DNA from: Actinotalea alkalitolerans
Lineage (GTDB): Bacteria; Actinomycetota; Actinomycetes; Actinomycetales; Cellulomonadaceae
Assembly: GCF_023369855.1 (NCBI RefSeq)
Contig: NZ_JAMBPP010000015.1
Coordinates: forward strand, 29,028-93,027
DNA length: 64,000 nt
Reading direction: 5' to 3'
In this document: positions 1 through 9,956 of the stretch, in pieces
Position numbering within the stretch: position 1 is the first letter of the stretch
How the letters are laid out: every line of letters starts with the position of its first letter
The notes under the pieces: model-generated
What the model was told of the DNA's origin: nothing
What the model saw: only the letters and a program-made list of their open reading frames with translations
Databases searched by the model: none
Translations under genes and position numbers: made by a program

Positions 1-1533
<1,533 letters not shown>

Positions 1534-1620
1534 GAAACGCTCCAGACTCGTGGGCACCCGCCGTCGGACGGCGGCGGGACGTTGTCGGTGCACCGAGGCG
1601 CACGGGCGTGTGCCGTGCGG

Positions 1621-2625
1621 TCAGCGCAGACCACCATCCATCGTAGGCGAGTGCGAGCCCACTTCCGGCTCACGCCCCGCCGCCGGTCCACCCGGGCGCC
1701 GACCGCGCGCCACGGACCGGTCACCGCCGCGGCTGGCCCGTGGCCGCACCACGATCACGGCGACCGCGAGAGCGACCCCACCAGCCGTCCCCAGCGGCCC
1801 GAGCCGGTCACCCAGGACGAGTGCCGCGAGGCAGGCTGCCGTGAGCGGCTCGAGGAGCGCGACCAGGGTCGCGGTCGTCGCCGGCACGGTGCGCAGCCCG
1901 CTGAAGTAGGCGCCGTACGCGGCCGCCGTCGGCACCACACCGAGCAGTCCCACGAGCAGCCACACACCCGCGGGCTGGGCGACGAGCGCGCCTCCGCCCC
2001 GCAGCAGCGCAGGGGCGAGCAGGAGGCCGGCCAGGGTGAACGCCACGCCGGTGGTCACGAGCGGACCCAGCCCGGGGACCTGACGCCGGCTGACCACGGT
2101 CAGGGTCGCGAACGCACCGGCCGCCACGAGGGCCAGCACCATCGCCGACCCGCCCGGTGCTCCGCCCGCTCCCAAGGGCCAGGTCAGTGCCCCCAGACCG
2201 GCCAGCGCGAGGGCCAGGGCTCCGACGATCCGGCCCGGGGGGCGGCGACGCTCACGCACCACGGTCCAACCCGCCACCATGACGGGCGCCGCACCCAGGG
2301 CGACGAGTGTCGCGACGCTCACCGACCCGCGTTCGACCGCGGCGAAGTAGCTGCCCTGGTAGAGCGCCGCGAGCACCGCGACCAGCCCGACCCGCACCAC
2401 GACGTCGCGGGTGGCCGCCATCCGCAGCCGGCCGAGCACCGCGAGCACCCCGAGCATCACCAGACCACCCCCGGTCAGTCGCAGCGAGGCCACGGCCAGC
2501 GCAGGCAGGGCGCCGAGCTCGGCCAGCACCGCGCCGATGACACCACCGGTCCCCCACAGCACCGCACCGAGGACGACGAGCCCGAAGTCGGCTCGCCGCG
2601 GTCGGGCGTCGGCACCGGCCGTCAC
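1621..2625 (-). CDS. EamA/DMT-superfamily membrane transporter
   Basis: This 334-residue protein has about ten hydrophobic segments in two similar halves, typical of the drug/metabolite transporter (EamA, RhaT-like) superfamily. Recognisable stretches are FGLVVLGAVLWGTGGVIGAV near the N-terminus and VALLEPLTAACLAALVLG in the second half, the latter being the classic EamA repeat motif. It probably exports a small metabolite across the cytoplasmic membrane; the substrate cannot be read from sequence. I place the start at the GTG at 2625, whose GTGA overlaps the stop of the upstream winged-helix gene by four bases, so the two are likely co-translated. A longer frame exists upstream but would overlap that gene heavily and reads as out-of-frame Arg/Gly-rich sequence. 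Confidence 0.9.
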   Translation of the reverse strand: MTAGADARPRRADFGLVVLGAVLWGTGGVIGAVLAELGALPALAVASLRLTGGGLVMLGVLAVLGRLRMAATRDVVVRVGLVAVLAALYQGSYFAAVERGSVSVATLVALGAAPVMVAGWTVVRERRRPPGRIVGALALALAGLGALTWPLGAGGAPGGSAMVLALVAAGAFATLTVVSRRQVPGLGPLVTTGVAFTLAGLLLAPALLRGGGALVAQPAGVWLLVGLLGVVPTAAAYGAYFSGLRTVPATTATLVALLEPLTAACLAALVLGDRLGPLGTAGGVALAVAVIVVRPRASRGGDRSVARGRRPGGPAAGREPEVGSHSPTMDGGLR

Positions 2626-3923
2626 GGCACGGACCCAGGAGCCGCGACGGGCACCGAGCCCGGTCCCAGCGCTGCCGCGAGGCTCGCCACCAGGTCGCCG
2701 TGGGCGTCGTCGGCGAGCCGCACCTGCTCGAGCCCGAGCCACGAGGCCATCAGGCCGAGCTCTGCTGCGAGCTCGGACGCGACCTCGCCCGTCGGCCGAC
2801 GTGCCGGGTCGCTCACGTGCTCGAGGTGCGCAGCCTGGACCTTGAGCACGGCGCCGGCCCGCTCGGCCTTGAGGTCCACGCGGGCGGCGATCCGTTCGCC
2901 GAGCAGGAACGGCAGCACGTAGTAGCCGTGCACCCGCTGCGCCGCCGGGACGTAGATCTCGATGCGGTAGCGCGTCCCGAACAGCTCCTCGAGCCGGGGC
3001 CTGGTGAAGACGAGCGGGTCGAACGGACTGAGCAGCGCGCTGCCCAGGGCCCGGCGTGGGAGCGTCGCGTCACGGTGCAGGTACGTCGGGCGGTCCCATC
3101 CGCGCACCCGCACGGGGCTCAGCACACCGTCCTCGACCAGCTCCTCGACCGCGCGGCGTGCTCGACCCGACCCCAGCCGGAAGTAGTCGGCGAAGCAGCC
3201 GACCGTCCCCACCCCCTGTGCACGCGCACCGATCTCGATCAGGGCCCGTACCGCGTCGGGCTCAGCGGGTTCGGGCGAGGCGAGCACCGCGGCGGGCAGC
3301 ACCCGCTCGGTGAGGTCGTAGCAGCGTTCGAAGGCGGCGTTGCGTCGTGCCGAGGTGATCTCACCGGTGAAGAACAGGAACTCGAGCACCCTCTTGGCCA
3401 CGGTCCAGTTCCATCCCCAACCGGTCCGCTCGCGCGGGTGCTCGGCCTCGAAGACGGCGTGCACCTCTCGTCCGGTGACCGGCCCTCGCTCCCTCACCAG
3501 CGCACGGACGTCCTCCACGACCTCCGAGTACCGCAGCGGGACCTCACGGACGGTGCCCCACGCGTGGTCGAGGTACGCCCGCTGCCGCCAGCCCTGCAGG
3601 CGGTAGGTGCTGGGCGGGACGTAGGTCGCCTCGTGCGCCGAGCACTCGACGAGCCGACGGGGCGGGCTCCCGGCGGCCCGGTCCAGCAGAGCGGTGTCGT
3701 AGGGCCCCACCCGGGAGAACGTCGGCACCAGGTGGGCCCGGGCCAGGACGTTGACCGAGTCGATCTGCAGCAGCCCGACCCGGTCGATCACCTGCTGGAG
3801 CTGGCGCATCGTCACCACGTCGATCACCGGACGACGGCGGTCCAGCCCCTGGGCCCGCAGGGCGACCCGCCGGGCCTGCGACATCGACAGGTCGACGGGG
3901 CGCGAGGAGGGCATGTCACCCAT
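2622..3923 (-). CDS. Winged-helix DNA glycosylase-like protein (YcaQ/AlkX family)
   Basis: The protein (about 433 residues) belongs to the HTH_42 winged-helix family that includes E. coli YcaQ (AlkX) and Streptomyces AlkZ, DNA glycosylases that unhook interstrand crosslinks or remove bulky N-alkyl adducts. The catalytic loop of YcaQ-type enzymes is Q-x-D; here LLQIDSVNV gives Q53-I-D55, favouring the AlkX subgroup over AlkZ (Q-x-Q). Other family blocks are visible: ECSAHEATYVP, GPVTGREV and LLSPFDPLVFTRPRLEELF. Two ATGs compete (3923 and 3914); GAGG lies just before the first, which I use. The gene overlaps the EamA exporter by four bases; a repair enzyme coupled to an efflux protein would suit toxin self-defence, but that is inference. 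Confidence 0.88.
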   Translation of the reverse strand: MGDMPSSRPVDLSMSQARRVALRAQGLDRRRPVIDVVTMRQLQQVIDRVGLLQIDSVNVLARAHLVPTFSRVGPYDTALLDRAAGSPPRRLVECSAHEATYVPPSTYRLQGWRQRAYLDHAWGTVREVPLRYSEVVEDVRALVRERGPVTGREVHAVFEAEHPRERTGWGWNWTVAKRVLEFLFFTGEITSARRNAAFERCYDLTERVLPAAVLASPEPAEPDAVRALIEIGARAQGVGTVGCFADYFRLGSGRARRAVEELVEDGVLSPVRVRGWDRPTYLHRDATLPRRALGSALLSPFDPLVFTRPRLEELFGTRYRIEIYVPAAQRVHGYYVLPFLLGERIAARVDLKAERAGAVLKVQAAHLEHVSDPARRPTGEVASELAAELGLMASWLGLEQVRLADDAHGDLVASLAAALGPGSVPVAAPGSVP

Positions 3924-3970
3924 CCTCGCGCCCCGCACCGACATCGGCGGACGCGCCGACCTGGATCCGG

Positions 3971-4603
3971 CTAGAGCGCGTCGACGGTGGCGTTCACCGG
4001 GGCGTCGAGCCGGATCACGCCGTAGCTCCACCCGCGGCGGCGGTACGCGACCGAGGGCAGCGCGGTCTCGGCGTCGATGAACAGGTAGAAGTCGTGCCCC
4101 ACCATCTCCATCTCGTACAGCGCGTCGTCGAGCGTCATCGGGTGCGCCTCGTGCAGCTTCTCGCGGATGACGACCGGCGAGTCGCCGTCGCCCCACGGCT
4201 TCTCGACGGCCTCACCGAGGGCCGCCACCGGCTCGACCACCGGCTCGGGGGTCGGCTCGAGCGGGCGGACGTCGACCGGTGTGAGCGGCATGCCGCGGTG
4301 GTGGTCCTTGCGCCGGTCCCTGGCCCTGCGGAGCCGTTCGAGCAGCTTCGTGGTCGAGGAGTCCAGTGCGGCGTACTCGTCGTCGGCCGACGCCTCGGCG
4401 CGCACGACCCTCCCCTTGATCCGAACGGTCAGCTCGACGCGCTCGCTCGTCTCCGCGAGCCTCGGGTTCCTCTCGTGGGTGAGCTCGACGTCGATCCGCT
4501 GCGCCTCGGGCGCGAGCTGACCGACCTTGGCGAGCTTCTCCTCGACGTGACGACGGAACCTGTCCGACACCTCGACCTGACGGCCGATGACGACGATCTC
4601 CAT
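3971..4603 (-). CDS. hpf: Ribosome hibernation-promoting factor, long form
   Basis: At 210 residues this is the long HPF/YfiA form used outside Gammaproteobacteria. The N-terminal S30AE domain (MEIVVIGRQVEVSDRFRRHV to about residue 105) binds the 30S decoding region and mRNA channel; the C-terminal domain (about residues 150-207, with VVIREKLHEAHPMTLDDAL and FYLFIDAETALPSVAYRRRG) mediates dimerisation into inactive 100S ribosomes. The ATG at 4603 has a strong GGAGGT upstream. Expression is normally induced in stationary phase or hypoxia. A 170-base leader separates it from the ComF gene and contains a small hairpin (listed separately), so it probably has its own promoter. The hpf-comF-lpqB order resembles that remembered for M. 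tuberculosis Rv3241c-Rv3244c. Confidence 0.97.
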   Translation of the reverse strand: MEIVVIGRQVEVSDRFRRHVEEKLAKVGQLAPEAQRIDVELTHERNPRLAETSERVELTVRIKGRVVRAEASADDEYAALDSSTTKLLERLRRARDRRKDHHRGMPLTPVDVRPLEPTPEPVVEPVAALGEAVEKPWGDGDSPVVIREKLHEAHPMTLDDALYEMEMVGHDFYLFIDAETALPSVAYRRRGWSYGVIRLDAPVNATVDAL

Positions 4604-4629
4604 GGCTGACCTCCGATGGGGGGTTGCGT

Positions 4630-4646
4630 GGGCGGCTGCGCCGCCC
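4630..4646 (-). promoter_or_regulatory. Small hairpin in the hpf leader
   Basis: A perfect 7-bp stem (GGGCGGC / GCCGCCC) with a TGC loop lies 27 bases upstream of the hpf start codon, between comF and hpf. There is no T-run after it on the minus strand. It could be a terminator for comF, an attenuator or mRNA stabiliser for hpf, or chance in GC-rich DNA. Confidence 0.35.
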
Positions 4647-4774
4647 GATGAACTGCGGGGACGCCCTCACGGGGCTGTCGAGGGGCACCACCTCCCGCCC
4701 CGTCCGCGCTCTGCACCGCTCCGGGGGGCCCGTGGCCCACCCTGCTCCTGCGGGTGCCGCTCCATGCACTGACG

Positions 4775-5596
4775 TTAGTCCCCCGCAGCCCCGGAGGACA
4801 CCCGACCCTCGGCTCTTGACGGCGCGGGTGTCGCTGCGATCACGATCGCGCCGAGGACCAGTGCGCCCTGACGACGCAACGCGTCCTCGCACACGGCGAG
4901 GGTGCTGCCGGTCGTCACGACGTCGTCGACCAGGAGGCAGCTGGCACCCGTGACGGCGGGTAGGAGCCGACGCCCCGGTCCGTTCCCAGGGGCACGCACC
5001 CGCACCGACCCGGCCGAGTTCCGGGCTCGCGCTCGCGCGCCCAGACCGACCTGGTCGCGCGCCCTGCGTCGGGCGAGCACCGGGGCGAGCCCGGCGTCGA
5101 GCCCACCCTGGCACAGCCCGTCGACGAGCCCGACGGCGAGCCGGCGCACCAGGTCCGCGCCGCGGCGACGGCGAGCAGCAGCCGTGGTGGGGACCGGGAC
5201 GACCAGCAGCCGCCCCCCACCGGGACCCAGCACCGCCCCCACGAGGGACGGGGCGACCTCGGCACCCACGCGGTGCACCGCCTCGACCATCAGACCGGTC
5301 AGGTCCACCCGTCCGCGGTCCTTCCACCCCAGGACGAGCCCGCGCGCCGGGCCGGCGTAGCTCGCGAGCGCCCAGACGGGCAACGGTGCCAGTCCGTCCA
5401 TGCGGTCCAGACGGGGCACGTCCTCCTCGCAGCGCACCGGCGGTCCGTCGAGCACAGCCCGGCACGCGTCGCACACCGGGACGTCCCACTCCCCGCATCC
5501 CGGGCACTCGACCGGCAGGACCAGCCGGGACAGGTCATGGACGCCCTCGGTCAGGGCTCGCCACCAGATGGGGCGGCTGGCGGGCGGGTCGGGCAT
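4775..5596 (-). CDS. ComF-family phosphoribosyltransferase-like protein
   Basis: ComF proteins are linked to DNA uptake and replication-fork functions in competent bacteria; in Actinobacteria their role is unclear. This 273-residue protein starts at the ATG at 5596 (GGAG five bases upstream). It has an N-terminal zinc finger, C31-x2-C34 and C42-x2-C45 (CPGCGEWDVPVCDAC), and a C-terminal type I phosphoribosyltransferase fold with the PRPP-loop motif CLLVDDVVTTGSTL at residues 220-233. These two elements in this order define the family. It lies between lpqB and hpf, all transcribed leftward. Confidence 0.93.
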   Translation of the reverse strand: MPDPPASRPIWWRALTEGVHDLSRLVLPVECPGCGEWDVPVCDACRAVLDGPPVRCEEDVPRLDRMDGLAPLPVWALASYAGPARGLVLGWKDRGRVDLTGLMVEAVHRVGAEVAPSLVGAVLGPGGGRLLVVPVPTTAAARRRRGADLVRRLAVGLVDGLCQGGLDAGLAPVLARRRARDQVGLGARARARNSAGSVRVRAPGNGPGRRLLPAVTGASCLLVDDVVTTGSTLAVCEDALRRQGALVLGAIVIAATPAPSRAEGRVSSGAAGD

Positions 5597-5673
5597 GCTC
5601 CGAGCCTGCCCTGTCCACCAGCCGGCGGACGGCCGTGCACAGGTGGTTCTGGAGCGCCGCACCGACCGGTCGG

Positions 5674-7395
5674 CTACCCCGGGAAGGTCGGTGCCTCGAC
5701 GCCGGTCGCCACCGCGACCCAGGCGGCGTTCTGCCACGAGTGCAACCTGCCCGACTCGTCGACGACGAAGAGCGCACGGTCGCCCCGGGCCGCCAGGGAG
5801 ACCGCACCTTCAGGCGTCGTCAGATCCTCGACCGACCCGCCCAGCGTGACGAGGTGGACCGTCGGGACGCTCACGTCGCCGCTGCGTCCCAGGACCGCGA
5901 CCCGCCCCTCGTCGACCCACGCCATGTCGGTCACGCCCTCGAGGACCGTGCCGACCCTGACCCGCTCCTCGCTGAGCAGCTGAGGGGTGCCGTCCTGCCC
6001 GCGCACCACTGCGGCAAGGTCCATCACGAGGTCCGACCCCCCGGGGCCCGAGTGCGCGACGACGACCCGCGCGCCGTCACGGGCCACTCGCACGGACTGC
6101 ACGGTGCGGCTCTCGAGCCACTCCGCACCGACGACCACCGCCTCATCACCCGGCCGGACCGCGGTCAACGAGCCCGAGGAGGCACGTTCGCCGGTCCAGA
6201 CCCATCCCTGCCGGTCGAAGGACGGCGCGAGCAGGTTCGCCCCCGTGACCAGGTCGACCGGCTCACCACCGTCAGTGGGCAGCTCGACGAGCCGACCCGA
6301 ACCCACCAGTGCCACCACGACCTGTTCGTCGAGGCTGACGCCCAGCCTGCGGACGTCGAGGTCCGACAACGGGGCAGCGCCGACCACGGGTGTGACGTTC
6401 CCGCCGTCGACCACCGCGAGCCGCCCGTCGTCCACCACGTACGGCCCGGCGCCCGTAGGAACCTCACGCAGGAGCTCGGGGACGGCTCCCGGCACCCACG
6501 CGACCCCCCCGACCGAGATCTCGACCGACGAGACCACCGTGCCCGGCAGGCGCGTCAGGGCGGCCTCGAGCTGGGCCAGCAGCAGGCCGCGGTCCTCCTC
6601 GCTCGCGCGCCGGGCGTCGGGAGACAGGTCGACGCGGGCGACCCGGTCGGTGACCGTGACCCCGGTGAGGCTGCTCAGCCGGGTCCCCTCGGGGACGCCC
6701 GTCGAGACGGCGTCCTGCAACCAGGTTGACGGTCCGGCGAGGACGGCGCTGACCGCGCCCACCGCCAGGTTGCCCCGGGGGAACCAGCGTGTCTCGGGCA
6801 CGAGGTGCGTACGGTCCTGGCTCGCGAAGTAGATCGCCGTCTGCCGGTAGGACCTGGCGAAGGCCGGGGCCGCCATCATCACGCCGTTGTCCAGCCCGGC
6901 GACCCGCCACTGTCCCGCGGCGTCCTCGAACATCTCGAAGACGACCTCGGTCCGGGCGTTCGGCACGGCCTCGAGGTAGCGCCCCTCGGCGTCGACCGTG
7001 GCCTCGACGGGTACCGACACGACCACGACGCCGTCCTCGCGCGCCTCGATCTCGGGGCTACCGCCGTCGACCGGGTACACCAGGACCCGCGCCCGTGGGT
7101 CCCACTGCGCGGCAGCCTGCGTGGTCAGGTACTTGCGGGCGACGACGAACTCGTCGTAGAGCCCGGCCGTGCTCGCGTTGAGGAAACCGGTGACGATCTC
7201 CTGGGGGCCGTCGTCCAGCGAGGGCTCGTCGGCCACCGGGAAGGCCAGACCGGGTTCTGAGCCGACCGCCTCCCCGACCTCGACGGGACCGGCCACGGGG
7301 ATCCCCACGCACCCGGTCATGACACCGAGCAGCATCACGCCGCACACCGCACGGAGCGTGGCGGACCAGGACGCCCCGGGGGCGGACGGTCGCAT
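5674..7395 (-). CDS. lpqB: Lipoprotein LpqB, accessory to MtrAB
   Basis: LpqB is a membrane-anchored lipoprotein that modulates the MtrB sensor kinase. This 573-residue protein begins with a lipoprotein signal ending VMTGC (lipid-modified C29), then an LpqB N-terminal domain (about residues 40-190), a GerMN domain (about 195-290, including WFPRGNLAVGAVSAVLAGPS) and a C-terminal beta-propeller-like region. Its ATG overlaps the mtrB stop by one base (TGATG), so it is translationally coupled. Together with mtrA and mtrB it forms the classic actinobacterial envelope-stress and cell-division operon. The -3 residue of the lipobox is Met rather than the usual Leu/Val, a minor deviation. Confidence 0.97.
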   Translation of the reverse strand: MRPSAPGASWSATLRAVCGVMLLGVMTGCVGIPVAGPVEVGEAVGSEPGLAFPVADEPSLDDGPQEIVTGFLNASTAGLYDEFVVARKYLTTQAAAQWDPRARVLVYPVDGGSPEIEAREDGVVVVSVPVEATVDAEGRYLEAVPNARTEVVFEMFEDAAGQWRVAGLDNGVMMAAPAFARSYRQTAIYFASQDRTHLVPETRWFPRGNLAVGAVSAVLAGPSTWLQDAVSTGVPEGTRLSSLTGVTVTDRVARVDLSPDARRASEEDRGLLLAQLEAALTRLPGTVVSSVEISVGGVAWVPGAVPELLREVPTGAGPYVVDDGRLAVVDGGNVTPVVGAAPLSDLDVRRLGVSLDEQVVVALVGSGRLVELPTDGGEPVDLVTGANLLAPSFDRQGWVWTGERASSGSLTAVRPGDEAVVVGAEWLESRTVQSVRVARDGARVVVAHSGPGGSDLVMDLAAVVRGQDGTPQLLSEERVRVGTVLEGVTDMAWVDEGRVAVLGRSGDVSVPTVHLVTLGGSVEDLTTPEGAVSLAARGDRALFVVDESGRLHSWQNAAWVAVATGVEAPTFPG

Positions 7396-9101
7396 CAGAC
7401 CTCCCAGTGCTCGAGCTCGGGGACACCGGCGGGGTCCAGGTGCGGGCGTCCCAGGTGCGGGGAGTACGAGACGCTCGGCTCGTCGGCCTCGGGCTCGGGC
7501 TCGAGGGGCAGCGGCGAGCCGACCAGGGTGATGCCCGCCCGACGCGGGACGGTCAGCCGGAAGCAGGCGCCGGCCGCCGGTCGACCCCACGCCTCGAGGC
7601 GACCGCCGTGCAGGTGGGCGTCCTCGACCGAGATCGCCAGGCCCAGCCCGGTCCCCCCGGTGGTGCGGGCGCGGGCCGGGTCGGCCCGCCAGAAGCGGTC
7701 GAAGACGTGCACGGCCTCCTCGGGCGTCATGCCGACCCCGTGGTCGCGCACCGTGATCGCCACGGCCCGCTCGTCGGCGCCGAGCCGCACCTCGACGGGT
7801 CGGCCCTCGGCGTGCTCGATCGCGTTGACCAGCAGGTTGCGGAGCACGCGCTCGACCCGACGGGGGTCGATGTCCGCGATCGTCGCCTGCTCGGGAAGGT
7901 CCACGCGCAGCCACACCTGACGCCGTTGCGCCAGGAGCGCGGCCTGCTCGACCGCACCCGTGACGACGTCGCGCACGTCCAGGCTCTCGGCGTCGAGCAT
8001 CGCCGCGCCCGCGTCGAACCGGCTGATCTCGAGCAGGTCGGCCAAGAGCTCCTCGAACCGGTCGAGCTGCGTGGTCAGCAGCTCGGCCGAGCGTGCGGCG
8101 GCGGGGTCGAGCCCGTCACGCGAGGCGTGGATCACCTCGGCCGCCATCCGGATCGTGGTGAGCGGGGTGCGGAGCTCGTGCGAGACGTCCGAGACGAAGC
8201 GCCGCTGAAGGTGCGAGAGCTCCTCCATCCGCTGGATCTGGTCCTGGAGGCTCTCGGCCATCTCGTTGAACGAGGCCGCCAGGGTGGCCATCTCGTCGAC
8301 CCCGCGCACGGTCATCCGCTCGGCCAGGTGACCGTCGGCGAGCCTCTCGGCGACCCGCGCCGCACTGCGGACCGGGTGCACCGTCTGCCGGGCGACCACG
8401 AAGGTCATCCCCCCCAGCAGGGCGATCAGACCGATCGCGGCCAGCCCCATCACCCGCTGGACGAAGGCGAGCGTCGCCTGCTCGCCCGAGAGGTCGTAGA
8501 GGAAGTACAGCTCGTACTGGCCCGCGGCCGGCACCGTGACCAGCGAACCGATCATCAGACCGGGTCGCAGCCCTGCGTCCTGGGCGTCGGGGATCCCCAC
8601 GGACTGCCAGTGCTGGGCGTCGTCGGTACGCACCGCCTCGCGCAGCTCCTCGGAGATCAGGCGTCGGATCGTCGGGTCGTTGGAGGAGGAGACGTCGTTC
8701 ACGCGCAACGTCGCGGTCTCGCCCGGTGAGCGCCGCAGGATCACCTCACGCTCGCCGGACCCGCCGACCGCCAGAGCCCGGACCAGCTCGTCGAAGAGCT
8801 CGTCGACCTGGGGTGCGGTCGAGACCACGGCGGCATCGATGTTCCCCTGGGCCTGGGCCGAGGACCGGGCGCTCTCCTCGAGCACCTGGGCCAGACGCTC
8901 CTCGAACAGCCCGTCGCGGATCCGGTCGGACAGGTACATCCCCACCAGCCCGACGGCGACGATCCCACCGATCAGGGTCGAGGTGACCACGCGCACCTGG
9001 AGCGACCCGCGCCACGCGCGGACCAGATGACGCAGACGTGAGACCGACCGCACCCTGATCCGCAGCAGAGCGCGGAGCAGCGCCCGCCACCGCTCGGTCA
9101 T
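7395..9101 (-). CDS. mtrB: Sensor histidine kinase MtrB
   Basis: This 568-residue kinase has a cytoplasmic Arg-rich N-terminus, a first membrane helix (about residues 36-57), an extracytoplasmic sensor of about 155 residues, a second helix (about 213-236), a HAMP linker, a HisKA domain with phospho-acceptor H308 in SDVSHELRTPLTT, and a HATPase_c domain with N box (LLVNAIEHA) and G boxes (DHGVGMTPEE, GTGLGLAIS). It phosphorylates MtrA; the pair controls cell-wall hydrolases, division and osmoresponse in Actinobacteria. It lies 13 bases after mtrA and overlaps lpqB. Confidence 0.98.
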   Translation of the reverse strand: MTERWRALLRALLRIRVRSVSRLRHLVRAWRGSLQVRVVTSTLIGGIVAVGLVGMYLSDRIRDGLFEERLAQVLEESARSSAQAQGNIDAAVVSTAPQVDELFDELVRALAVGGSGEREVILRRSPGETATLRVNDVSSSNDPTIRRLISEELREAVRTDDAQHWQSVGIPDAQDAGLRPGLMIGSLVTVPAAGQYELYFLYDLSGEQATLAFVQRVMGLAAIGLIALLGGMTFVVARQTVHPVRSAARVAERLADGHLAERMTVRGVDEMATLAASFNEMAESLQDQIQRMEELSHLQRRFVSDVSHELRTPLTTIRMAAEVIHASRDGLDPAAARSAELLTTQLDRFEELLADLLEISRFDAGAAMLDAESLDVRDVVTGAVEQAALLAQRRQVWLRVDLPEQATIADIDPRRVERVLRNLLVNAIEHAEGRPVEVRLGADERAVAITVRDHGVGMTPEEAVHVFDRFWRADPARARTTGGTGLGLAISVEDAHLHGGRLEAWGRPAAGACFRLTVPRRAGITLVGSPLPLEPEPEADEPSVSYSPHLGRPHLDPAGVPELEHWEV

Positions 9102-9114
9102 CGGTCCGGACTGC

Positions 9115-9798
9115 TCACGACGGGCCGGAACCCGCCTTGTAGCCGACGCCGCGCACCGTCACCACGATCTCCGGGTGCTCCGGGTCGTGCTCGATCTTGG
9201 AACGAAGACGCTGCACGTGGACGTTCACCAGGCGGGTGTCCGCGGCGTGCCGGTATCCCCAGACGCGTTCGAGCAGGACCTCGCGGGTGAACACCTGCCA
9301 CGGCTTGCGGGCGAGAGCCACGAGCAGGTCGAACTCGAGCGGGGTCAGCGGGATGAGATCGCCACCGCGGCTCACGCGGTGGCCGGTCACGTCGATCTCC
9401 AGGTCACCGATGGACAGGTGCTCGGGGGACGGCTCGTCGCTGTGGCGCAGCCGGGCGCGCACGCGGGCGATGAGCTCCTTGGGCTTGAACGGCTTGGAGA
9501 TGTAGTCGTCGGCGCCGGACTCGAGCCCCAGCACGACGTCGACCGTGTCGCTCTTGGCGGTGAGCATCACGATCGGGACCCCCGACTCGGCACGGATCAG
9601 CCGGCAGATCTCGGTGCCGTCCTTGCCGGGCAGCATGAGGTCCAGCAGGACCAGGTCGGGCTGACCTGACCTGAACGCCCCGAGCGCCTCGTCGCCGTCG
9701 GCGCAGAACAGCGGCTCGAACCCCTCCGAGCGCAGCACGATCCCGATCATCTCGGACAGGGCGACGTCGTCGTCGACCACGAGGATTCGACCCTTCAT
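9115..9798 (-). CDS. mtrA: Response regulator MtrA
   Basis: MtrA is an OmpR-type DNA-binding response regulator, essential in many Actinobacteria. The 227-residue protein has an N-terminal receiver domain with the acidic cluster VVDDDVALSEM, phospho-acceptor D53 (LLDLMLPGKDG) and conserved K in YISKPFKP, then a winged-helix Trans_reg_C domain (about residues 130-222) containing PLTPLEFDLLVALARKPWQV and the recognition helix region TRLVNVHVQRLRSKIE. It is the first gene of mtrA-mtrB-lpqB. The 158 bases upstream are shared with a divergent membrane-protein gene. I see no strong Shine-Dalgarno sequence before its ATG. Confidence 0.98.
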   Translation of the reverse strand: MKGRILVVDDDVALSEMIGIVLRSEGFEPLFCADGDEALGAFRSGQPDLVLLDLMLPGKDGTEICRLIRAESGVPIVMLTAKSDTVDVVLGLESGADDYISKPFKPKELIARVRARLRHSDEPSPEHLSIGDLEIDVTGHRVSRGGDLIPLTPLEFDLLVALARKPWQVFTREVLLERVWGYRHAADTRLVNVHVQRLRSKIEHDPEHPEIVVTVRGVGYKAGSGPS

Positions 9799-9956
9799 GC
9801 ACCCATGGTGTCATCCCGGTGGCCTGCCCGCGGACACCTGGGGCTGCGTGCCGCACCGGCACCCCTCGGCGTGGCACGATGAGCGGTGCCGCAGGGCACG
9901 ATCGCGAGCACCGCCGAGCAGGCACCGAACGACGGCAGACGACGCAGGGAGCAGCA

